Part shown: positions 49,601-61,600 of the stretch, in pieces
Layout: every line of letters begins with the position of its first letter
How positions within the stretch are numbered: position 1 is the stretch's first letter
Assembly (NCBI RefSeq): GCF_022581195.2
Contig: NC_061467.1
Location: forward strand, 3,286,001 to 3,350,000
From: Helicoverpa zea
Taxonomy: Eukaryota > Arthropoda > Insecta > Lepidoptera > Noctuidae
Reading direction: 5' to 3'
DNA length: 64,000 nucleotides
Position numbers and translations under genes: made by a program
The notes under the pieces: generated by a model
What the model was told of the DNA's origin: nothing
The model's database searches: none
What the model saw: only the letters and a program-made list of their open reading frames with translations

Positions 49601-52600
49601 CGGTGCGCGAACTTGCATTGTCATGGTGCAGTATCATTCGAAGTCTTGGATAGTTTTTTCTAAATTCGGTGATGACTTTTGGCAAACAAACAATGGTATA
49701 CGAGTCAGCGGTAACCATGTCGCGATATTTTAGTACAATAGTGGCGACACGATCACCCTTTGCCAAAAACGAGACAACCATTTTTTTTTTAAGTGCTTTG
49801 CGAGCGTACGACTTTGGTCGGTTTTGGCTCGTCTTGGAAGACCTAGACAGCTGACTGCTGCTTAGAATCCGGATCATAAGCGTATATCCAGGACTTGTTA
49901 TCACTAACTATATCATAGACCTGCTTTGACTCTCCTCGGTCGAATCGCTGCAGAGTTTGACGTCACCAACTTACTAGGGCTGTTTCTTGGTCGTCGCTAA
50001 GAAAATGTGGTATCCATGGAGAGATCATCTATCTTACGCCAAGTTCTTCGTGTAGGATATTTTTGACTGTGGTCCCTGAAATGCCCACGGATGCCTCTAT
50101 TTCACCATATGCTACATGTCCGTCTGCGAGGATTAGCTGCCGCACAGCCTCGATATAAACTTGCATCATGGCGGTTTTTGGACGACCTTCACGAGGCTTG
50201 TCACTGAAGCTAGAGTGCCCAGGTTGAAATTCTAAATATCAGCGTTCTGCGGTCCTAAGGAATGGTGCTACATCACTAAATACAGAATTAATCTCTTTCT
50301 AGTACTGAAGTCGCGACAATCCCCTTTTAAAGTTGTAGAAAATTATCGCACTCAAATTTTCCTTACACATTTCCATTTTTGCAACCGACCTGTCACCTTT
50401 GAATGGACGATACAATAAAACTATTCGACCTATTTAAAAACATTCTTTTGTTTTCGAATTCTAAATTCAAAAAGATTCAAATAGCATATATATATATTTT
50501 TAAAAATCGCGGGAGGTTACCAAACGACAGAACTTAAAAGGCAGCCTTACGTAGCACTTAATTTTGTAACGGGTCTCTCTGTCTTGATGAACACAATTTT
50601 ACTTCAAATATACGTAAGTCGACTACTTACCGAAAGATGGTGTTTTTATAATATTAAATTTTCATGATAATATATCATATGTTTTGGTTTGTAAATAATC
50701 TATAAAAAAACTTGTAGGATGCAAGGAAAAATAAAGCTGCTTTTTAAGGCAAAAATTGGTACCAATAATATACATTGATACAAGATTGATACGAAAATAA
50801 TACAAATTCACTTAGAGGTTCTAGAAATGCAGCTATTCGACGACAGATGTCTCTAGCAAAAAATATGTTTTAAAGCTAAAATATTACTTACACGTGAAAT
50901 GTTATCCTATGGTATGTTTGAGTTTGGATCCTGAGCAATTTCTACAATTAATGATAGTGCATTTCATCGTTTTAATCGAGTAACAAATAAAATCTGTTGA
51001 AATTGTGGTAAAAATACAACCATGACAAGATGTCAGTTTGATGTAAAGGACGATATATGGGCGGTGTCCAGCCACGCCTGCCGTGACGTAGTCGTGACGT
51101 ATTTGACCTACCTGAAGGCGCGTGACCTACCTGCGTTAGGGCATCTCCGCTAGTCTTTTCTCCTTCGTGGTTTTAGCTCTTAAGCTCTAACTAAAAAATC
51201 AAAATCAAAGACGTATGTGATAATATGAACGGCCTAACCATCACGAGAAGGTCGCTTTCGAAAGTCTCCTTAAACTTTAGGTACTCATAATACAAATATC
51301 AAAACATAGTATTTATTTTATGAGAAAGGCTTCTCGGCATATAGAAGATATAGTAGCGTTAAATTACGTTAGAAGAAGATATTTTATTGAAAAATTCTTA
51401 GAACTGAACTTACCTCAGGCACATAAGGCATCTCTCCTTCATATCCGAGCGTCTCCCAGAAGCTGGGCGGTTCCTTGCCAGGCGGCTCCGCAATCAACTC
51501 AGCCTTATTCTTCCTCTCTTCTTTGTTTATTTTCTCCGCGAACAAACGGGCTTTGGACTTCAGTGTGTTGCGAGCTTTTTTACCGTACCTGTGTCAATTT
51601 TAGTTTTTTTATGGAGTTTATTTTTTAGTTCCCCAATTAAAAGTTGTTGAATCGCCAAAAATACAGGTGTCTTAACTGTTATGTAGCTAAGTAAGAAGAC
51701 ATAACATTCTTATTTTTTGTATGAACCATCATCCTCGGTCGATCAATGGTGGCTATAGTGGTGAAACAAAGGCCCAAGGCCAAAAGGCAAAGGAAAGAAA
51801 GAATTGACACATCACATTTTAGGACTGAAATAAGTTATTAGGATATGAATGTACTTCTCAATATATTTCACAATACAAACTGGCTGAGATATAACGAGAC
51901 GGTTTTGAAAATTCTAACTTAAGAGTAATTTTTATTAGTCTGAGGATGAAACGAAAATCATGTTGAATATAATACTTACCACAAATATATAACAAGTCCG
52001 GTATCCAGCACGAAGACGTATCGTGGGTCGAGCGAGTCGGCCTGCACGGCGACTGGCTCCAGGTGTATGCTGTTCCCGGCGCCGTGCACGCGGTATAGAC
52101 GCGTCACATAGTGCTGGAGAAACACATTGATATAACATTTGACACGGAAATTAAGCGTTAAAATTAACTTAATACGCTATTTAGGCCGTAAGTTAATAAT
52201 TATTACGTTCTTTGTCAACATAAACGTCAATTTTCGTTAAACAACTGTTTACTAGGAATTTTTATGTACAACTTTCCATATGTGTCGCTGAGGATTTTGT
52301 TACGCCACTATTACTTCCCAGCAAAAACAAATAGTAAATGGTGGAGTGCGGGCGATTTTGAGAGCTCTCTCCTGTAATTGTGGCATTCTGAAAGTGTTGT
52401 TATCAACCAATTTTTGACTTTGTTTTAGAGTACCGACCGGGTCATCGACAGTGAAGAACCCGGAGGGCGTGTGGCTGCCCTGTATGTAGACGGGCGGCGT
52501 GGGGAAGAGCGCGAGGAAGTCGGGCGTCTCGTCGGCCTGCTCGTGGCGCTGCGTGCGCCGGGCGCCCAGCAGGTTGCGCAGGTTCACCGCGTGCATGGCG

Positions 52601-55600
52601 GCGCAGGCGGCCTTGTCCAGCTGCGGGAATTTATATACCATTACAATAAAAGCATACAATACAAAAGTAGAATAAGCGAAAGTCCCCTGTATAACAGCTG
52701 TCGGTTTTTGCCCCATGTGCTTATTTCATGTCATCTTATGCAGTGCTGTATCTTATCTTGAGCAACGCTGTGCGAGGAAGCCACGCTCTTTCGTTCACGG
52801 GAATGGAGTTGTTTGTACTCAAAGTGATTGGTCGAGAGCGCTGCTACGTTATTGATAATGCAGAGGCATTGGGCATCCGCGTCCCGTGCGATTAAGACAG
52901 CGAAGGCCCCAAAATTAGGCCCGTTGTTTATTTATTGTAGTGGACCATAAACTGTTAGGCAAGTTTATTTTGACCCCAAGTGAACGGCACGAGCCTATAG
53001 AGGAAAATCAATCGAAGAAAGAAGAATTCGAGAAAAAAAATCTCCAACAAGAAATACAACTTATTTATAAAAATAATTTCAAAATGTATATGTATAACAA
53101 CAAATATCGAAATGAAACTAGGGTAGAAACAATCGTATGTACTCACGGTTGCCTTGGACCCGATCCAGAAGTGTATATCCCAGGACAGCTGTCCCTGCTC
53201 CTCAATGGCCGTCTTCAACACTATGTAGCAATCTCCTTCGAAAAACTTGCCATGGGCTACCTATACCACAATATTAAAAAAAAAAACTTGTTTTTACACA
53301 TTCTCTATTTAATTATTATTTTATATCCATTGTTGAAATAATGGCCATATGTAAATAATGCAACTTGTAATAATTTGCATTTTACCAATCGCTTTACATG
53401 TGCTAATGTTTCATAAACGCCTGTTCTAAACTTTGTTTGGTCCATCTGCCAATCAGATGCGTTTGTTTGTTTTGTTACTATTGTTAGTCGATAATCAACA
53501 GAATCAACTATAAGAAGTAAATAACATTGTTTTCTATATCTATGAATGTTACCTCATCAACGGGCGCAGGAATGAAGTTCTCGATCTCCCACACCGTCAA
53601 CCCGGGTGTTTGGCCCGTGTCTTCGTCGAAGAATTCGGAGTAGTCTAGCGGGGGTTTCTCCAAGCTTTCGTCCCAACGCTTAGGCCTACGAATATATTTT
53701 ATTTGCTGTTATAAAAGGTTAACTTAAGACTCTGTCTAGTCTTTACAACACAAACCATGTTGAGTTTGGGTTCCAGTATTAAATGAATGCAGTGATACCA
53801 GAGTTTTTTGACTCTGGACTACCCATGACTTCTAAGAATGGCAATTTGGCATGATACTTTTTTTAAACACCACCCACACTAAATACTTACTAAAATAAAT
53901 ACTTACTTTATAAAAAGTTAAATTGCCAGTAAGCAAAGGAGATTGCCCGTTTTGTAAGGGAAGTTGGGTCCCAGTGAAAAATGTTTGTGCCCTGAAGATT
54001 TTTATTTTAACTAATAGGAAAAACATTGCATTTTCATAATCAGAAACCTTTTTTCATTTATTCACCCTGGTTCAAGAGATATCATTATTTTTCTGTTTTA
54101 AGAATATAGGTTATAATTAGAAATTGACATGGACTATAGATCACTATGAGCATAGAAATATGTACTGTAAATAGCAGTACCATGGAATTATGTCTCTATT
54201 TATGCATAAAGTAATGGAATTGTTATTATGTGTTTCCCGCGGTTACACCCGCGTCCCCGGGAACACCTTTCCATACCCGGATAAATTATAGCCTACCTAA
54301 TCAAATCTTTCCTCTTTATAATATTAGTATAGACTCATAATTACCGTTATTGATAGTTATTATTATTTTAGTAATAGCAAGGGAAATAAAAAAAAAACAA
54401 AACATGAATAAACTATTTATTCTTCATAAAATATTTCGTCCAAAGATTGAGCTGGAGCACTCACATTGTTGAAGCGGCCCCAGCTTAAATACCACAATAC
54501 TGTCATAGTATGAGCACAACACCCTACCGTACGGTTACCCACTAGACAGTTACAATAGTAAGCAATGATACTTTCTAAAGAATTTGCCCGATCTTCATCT
54601 CTACTTATCAACAAATAAGAGTAATATGTTTTATGGCTCACATGGCGGGACTTAATTCTAGTCCTAATTAAATAATTATTTTGACCCAATATTAAGGGCA
54701 AATCCTCTTCCAAGACATCATTGCTTACTTCAACATTATAAGTACCATTACTTCTTATGTGCTCCCCATAATAGGATCTAGCCTGTTTTAATTGGTAAGA
54801 TCCCAATGCAAATCTTCTTAAATCATCTAAAGTTAATCTTGGAAAATGATCTAAATGGGGAGCATTGCTGTCTATGTTTTGGAAAACCGTACGTCTCCTA
54901 TTGATGTTATCCCTTCGAATAAATTCCCCCAAATAATTACTACTGTTTAATCTCGCCTGAGCAATTTGCACATACTCTGCAGCGTCAGGTCTATCTTCAA
55001 TTGTTGGGTGGAATTTATTCAAAAGGGCACAAACAATTTTAAAATCATCCATAAGGTGTGTTGATGCTCTGTTAAAATATTCTTGTCGAAACAGTTTGTA
55101 GTCTCTTTTGATGCGACCATTTACAATTTCAACTACCCATCTACACATAGTCACACACCTAGACTTGTTTGCTTGGTCAGTGGTCAATTGAAATTCACCT
55201 TCCAATAATGACTCAGGCATGTATGTTTTATAATTATAGCTTTGGAGTTCAGGGATCACGTCTCTAAATCCCCTATCCAATATAAAGACATCCCCCTGTC
55301 TAAAAAATGAGCGCATTGGACCACTTTCATTACGAAATAGATCACTCATGATTGTCGAGTCATTTTTTGTTGCTTCATATGGTCCAATGCACTCTAAAAT
55401 ATATCCATCACAACATGTGATTAAAAAGGGTTTAACCAAATTATTATATTTGTGTAGACTATATGTCTGTTTCTGATATTTGTAGTTACTACTACTCTGT
55501 ACATAAACATATGTACCATCACATATGACAATAGCAGGTTTAGAATCTGGAGCCATGCTACTGTCTCCGAATAGACCTTCAGGAATAGTCCTGTTACGTG

Positions 55601-58600
55601 AGGCCACATTTTGTATATTAGTGTGATTAACTCCCAAATGCATTGGTACAAAATGTTCTTTTAAACATTCCCTAACAATGTTCATTTTTTTTTCTAATGT
55701 AGATCGTGGCAATTGAAAAAGAGTTGCCAGTCTTTGGTTGCTGTCCCCTGTCCTAAGTTTAACAAGAAATGTGCTTAATGCAAGGCTAGGATTTCTAACC
55801 TTATTATGTAAAGTAGGAAGGCTATTTAATATTTCATTAAACTGCATCTCTGTAAGTCCCAGCCAATAATGGCGTAAATGTGCATCCATTGCTGCAATAT
55901 TATTAAAATCTAAACTTCTTTGAGAAGCTCTTTCCAGTATGGAAAATATATCATCAACTTGAAAGCTAGTAAAGTCATTTAGGTTGGTAGTCAGTTCATC
56001 CCACTGATTGCTATATAAATGGTGATGACAGATTCTAGCATTTAAAGGTATATATATATTGTACTGCAATAACAACAGTTCCTTTATAGTCATAGGTACT
56101 AAAAGACGTTCATCATTATCACAGCCTACAAACATACAGTGACGAGAAGCTGCAGCAACTCGTTTATACTTTTGTGAGTTAATCTTAGATTGAACTCGTA
56201 ATGCTTGTTGTGGTTGAGATGTTGGAGCTGGCATTGGAGGTGGTTCAGGTATCTCGGGGTCTTCTAATGAAGATAGAGCTGCATCCATGACCCTTGCAGG
56301 TCTGTTTGAATCTTGAACCTCCAAACGTCTCGTCTCCCGAGTTGCTGCTAACCAGCAAGGAATGCACACTTTTTGTAAATGTGGAACCTAAAATGAAATA
56401 GTTGGTATTAGTGAATATCAGAATAGGTACCAAACCCTATATTGTTATTGTGCAAGCATATGAATAAAAATAGCATCAATTAGAAATAAACTATGCAGCA
56501 TTTTTTCTGAAACATTATTTAGAAAATGTTAAACACAATTGCAGGGTATGAGATCTCAGGTTCAGTTCCAGGATTGGGTTTCTGGGTATTTCCATTAAGA
56601 TTTCATGAGTAGTAACCAGAAGAGCCTGGAATACTGGGTTTGTGCCTGGTTGATTGCATGGTCTCACCGTTATTACTTAGAACATAACTGACAAAATGTA
56701 TTGTGTACTGTTAGGTACACCTCTGCCTAATCGTCGTCACGCTTGTGATTGGGGATTATAGGCGTGATGATACAGAATGTTATTAAATAATACTCACCAG
56801 ATGTGCTAAAGTCCATCTTAAAATCATGCTACGTTGTGGACAGTCTAACTCAACTCTGTGGGTTCTCCGACTTGCAACAGAGATACCACATCCATAACAA
56901 ACATTTAAGTGACCATATGCAGGTGATATATCCTCGTGGGATCCAGTTATATTTGACAATATCCTTTCTTGCAACAGCAAATAACATTCAATACATAGGA
57001 TATCATCTGACGTTACCTGGAAAAGATTATATTCTATACTATTCTATATTTATAACTGCTTAAACTTGTAAATACATAAACTCTCATAAAGAACTAAGTT
57101 TACAGTGCTAAGTTTACTCTAATCAAATGTTATTTTGAGTTTGCATAATGCATTTAACCACTATATTTATATTGTCCACAATAATTATTATTGTTTATGC
57201 ACACGATAACTTACAGGTGTAGGCGTTGTCCAAGTTCGTAGAAGAACTGTCATTTGCTCGTTCAACTCCTCAACTGTATACCGGCGTAAATTAGACGCTA
57301 GTAAAAGGGAACAGTTAATACAGCGTCGGTAAGACAGGCGGTGTGCCCGACTTCTGGCTGGGGTAGACATAGTTCTGACAAAAACAGTTCGGGAGTTCAA
57401 TATCACACAAGGATTTCACTAAGAGTCAAATTGTTCTCCAAGAATAGCACTTTATCTCACAAAGAACAGCACAAACAAGAGTCAAGCACTTAGAGTCAAT
57501 ATCTCACAAAGAGGAGTCAATTATCTCACAAAACATAAAGTAAGTACGCGAGGAACTTATTAGCTCAACTCGGTGGTAGCAGAAAGGCACGTATCGTAAA
57601 TAATAACTAAGTAAATACGGAATTCAAAACTCAACGTATTATACAAAGCAATCACGAACACACAACGAACGAACGTCAAAGTGATGTGACATGCGCAAGT
57701 AAATGTTGCCAGAGCAATTATATTTAATCATTAATAAATCGATTTAAGTTTTTAACCCCTCTGCTCGACAAGATTTTGACATATGACTTTACCGTTGATT
57801 CGGCGGGAATTTTGAATCGCGACATGGATGTCAAAAATTTGTACTAACTTTCAACGAATTAATTCTAAGTCCGTAATGCCTGATCAGAAGTATTTTAACT
57901 ATAACTTTAGAGCTCACTTATTTGACAACAACGTGCAAAGGTCGAATGGAGTCAGTTAATTCAGAAAAAGATAATAATTACGGTGTTTTTAAGTCTATCG
58001 AAAAGTTAGGCATTTCAAATTTGGTGAAAACTTACCAATAAATAATCGCATCACTTTCTCAAACACAACACAAACGTCATATTTATAACATTTTCAATCC
58101 GTTGCAATACATTTCGTGCACTTATTTATGTTCAATAACTAAAAAATCAGCACATAAAATACACAATAAAAATGAACAATTTACAAGATCAAAAAGAAGT
58201 AGAGTTTGGAATGGAGTATTTTTTTTTTTTTCAATCAGCGGTGTGCATTCGATACCTAAATCGGATATTTATTATAAATAATCGAATACCAATTTTTTAT
58301 ATACCTATTTTATAATAGCAACTTACTTCAATTTTATTTATTAATTTTAAATTATAGGTTCAATTTGTTTTTGTTGTTAAGAAAAAATATATTTCAGTTT
58401 TATGAAAGTTTTTAGCATTAAATTTTTATATGTATTATTTATTTTGGTATTGCGTCATTCGTAATAATTTTTAACTTTAATTGAATTTTTATTACCTATT
58501 ACGGAATTTTAATTTATTCTTATATTATTTCTCAACAATTCTAAGATTTTTGTTTCGGCGGAGGGTAAGCCTGGTGTTCTGAAATATAATGCAATTTGTA

Positions 58601-61600
58601 ACTACCAAAGTAATGTACTTATTTGATGATGAGAAACAATAATAATAATTGATTGATTTTAAAGTCACCAAATATTTTTTACCGAATCCCAAAAAGGAGG
58701 TGGTTCTCAATTTGGATGTTTGTTTTTGGTCGAAAGGGTAATATTTGTTATTAGGTCCAGGATCTGATGATGGAAACCTTGAGAAATCGAGGGCAACTCT
58801 CGAAAATTGTAAGCATATCTAAGGTTATAACTTGACACTCAGATGTATGTCTGATAACACTATGAAACAGTAGAGGTTTGGAGCTGACCTGATGATGGAG
58901 ACCAGAGAAGATCGAGGGAACTCGACAACCGAACTTCTCTCGTCTCCATCTCCTTCACTGTTGCAGAGGCCTCGTAAATACGAATAATATAAGCACAAAC
59001 ACGAGAAAGTTTAAATATTCAGTTGTCGAGTTCCCTCGACCTTCACTGGTCTCCATCATCAGGTCAGCTCAAAGCCTTCACTGTTAAATAGTGCTACCAG
59101 GCAAACACCTGAGTGATAAGATTTCAACCTATGTCTTTCTGCAACTTTCGAAAGTCGCCCTCGATTTCTCAAGGTTCCATCATCAGATCCTGACCTGATG
59201 ATAATGGGACCACCTCGGAAGTATACGCTATCAAACAAAAAAAAAATCATCAAAATCGATAAATGGCTGAGTAATCGCGTAACAAACATAGAAAAAAAAC
59301 GGTCGAATTGAGAACCTCCGCTTGGGAAGTCGGTTAAAAATAAGTCGGCGGCGGCCATCTTTCCATCTTGGACCAGCTTTCGATGAACAGCGAACTATTT
59401 GCCCTTTCAAACAATAAAAACGTCATAAAATTTTGCGATAACTACACCTAACTACGGCTCTCGTCAAATAGCTTTGCCGCTCAGTTAAAAAGTTGGAAGT
59501 AACGAATCGCCATTAAATTTGGCAGGTCTACAGGAATCCTGCACATAAAACACCCGAAGAAATAAATAAGTCTTCATTTGCCGTCTTTTTTATACTTACC
59601 ATAATCTGAAAATAAATTAGGAAAAGTAAAATGGCTTAATTTATTTTGAAAAAAAAAGCTAGCTAAAAAATTTTTTTTTATTCCGGCTACAACGTATTTT
59701 CTACCACTGATTTTCTAGCATTTTTTTCAAAATAAATTAAGCCATTTTACTTTTCCTAATTTATTTTCAGATTATGGTAAGTATACAAAAGTGCAATTTA
59801 GTAATATTATAATATCAAATAATATAAAATTATTAAATCGATTCTTTATTTAAACGAATCGGATCATTCGATGCAAAACTTCTATCACCGTCGCCATCTT
59901 GTCTATGCGTCTTCAAATTTAAAAAAAACAACTAATGTAAACAAACATGGCGAGTTCGATCAGAATTCCCGGTAATTACGATTGGATTTTAAAAAGGTAT
60001 ATTTCTAACGGGATGCTAAATATGAAAGGTTTGAATGCGTAAAAATAATTTAAATTTATTTAGTTATTTTATTTAGCACTCACAAATGTGGTTTGATTGG
60101 AAAGAAAATTAATATGAGCGTAAATAATTAGGAAAGTGTATGACTGATTCGCAGACCCCAATTGGGGTCTAAACCGAGCTTACGGTGACATTGATGTTCA
60201 GACCCCGATTGGGGTCCGCTACGGATTTGACGGTTAAATTACGTAAGGCTTTTATTTTAATTTAACCGTCAAATCCGTAGCGGACCCCGATTGGGGTCTG
60301 AACATCAATGTCACCGTAAGCTCGGTTTAGACCCCAATCGGGGTCTGCGAATGAGTCATACACTTTCCTAATTATTTACGCTCATATTTATTTTCTTTCC
60401 AATCAAACCGTATTTGTGAGTACTAAATAAAATAACTAAATAAATTTAAACTATTTTGACGCATTCAAACCTTTCATATTTAGCATCCCTTTAGTAATAT
60501 ACCTTTTGAAAATCCAATCGTAATTACCGGGAATTCTGATCGAACTCGCCATGTTTGTTTACATTTGTTGTTTTTTTTAAATTTGAAGACGCATAGACAA
60601 GATGGCGACGGTGATAGAAGTTTTGCATCGAATGATCCGATTCGTTAAAATAAAGAATCGATTTAATAATTTTATATTATTTGATATTATAATATTACTA
60701 AATTGCACTTTTGTATACTATAATCTGAAAATAAATTAGGAAAAGTAAAATGACTTAATTTATTTTGAAAAAATGCTAGAAAATCAGTGGTAGAAAATAC
60801 GTTGTAGCCGGAATATTTTTTTTTTCGGTTTTTAGGATTTCTGAAGACCGCAAATTTTGAAGACTTATTTATTTTTTCGGGTGTTTTATGTACAGAATTC
60901 CTGTAGTCCTGCCAAACTTAATGGCGGTTCGTTACTTCCGACTTTTTAACTGAGCGGCAAAGCTATTTGACGAGAGCTGTAGTTAGGTGTAGTTATCGCA
61001 AAATTTTATGACGATTTTATTGTTTGAAAGGGCAAATAGGTAGTCGGAACTGCTACTCGCTGTTCATCGAAAGCTGGTCCAAGATGGAAGAAAGATGGCC
61101 GCCGCTGACTTATTTTTCTTTTCACAAATCTGTCAATACGGGTATCAAATAAATTGCATTGACTAGTAGAACAAGAAAGATTATTTTTGACCGACAAGCT
61201 ATAAAGAAGCGCGGGGTCGCTACTCCCCGTCATCCGCCTCAGATCCTCAGAAGTCCTGCGGGATCATTAGGATCAAAAATATTAAGTCGATGCCTAGAGG
61301 AATGAAGCAATTTTTTTTCGCCACCAAAGGACAATGAGCGTTTTGACCTACCTCTCCTCTAGCATTAAGTAATACATCAATAGAAAGCTTATGTTATATA
61401 AAGTATTTTCTTGTACGGCGGCGATTGTCATTTGTTAGTATTTAGGGAGTTGGACCATGTTTAGTGAAATAATAACTATGTCTAAAATCTACTGTAGCTT
61501 CTTAGGTACTGACAATTTGTTAGAGGTATTTAAGTACGAAATGTTCGATTTAAAAAGGCCTTTCCAGTGATATATAATTAATTACTAGAGAAGGAATCTA

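Larger units (their letters stand above)
48120..51169. mobile_element. 3,050-bp DNA transposon with 8-bp duplication in flightless-I intron
   Basis: The ends are 36-bp inverted repeats with one mismatch: CACGGAGGAGAAAAGAC... and ...GTCTTTTCTCCTTCGTG. The exact 8-bp direct repeat GTTTTAGC flanks both sides (48,112-48,119 and 51,170-51,177). Eight-base duplications and ends starting CA are features of hAT and P superfamilies; I cannot choose between them because no matching transposase is present. The element carries an inverted LINE/SINE fragment (48,958-49,135) and a complete but dead mariner (49,259-50,551). Without it the flightless-I intron would be only about 320 bp. Confidence 0.8.

Noticed and set aside
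49335..49904. 189-codon mariner frame as an active transposase
   Set aside because: Several in-frame stops lie upstream and before the first catalytic Asp region; the N-terminal DNA-binding part is disconnected.
54417..57370. The 781-residue frame as extra exons of flightless-I
   Set aside because: The flanking flightless-I exons (63,134-63,290 and 53,553-53,685) join directly in phase and match the family, so the DDE gene is separate.
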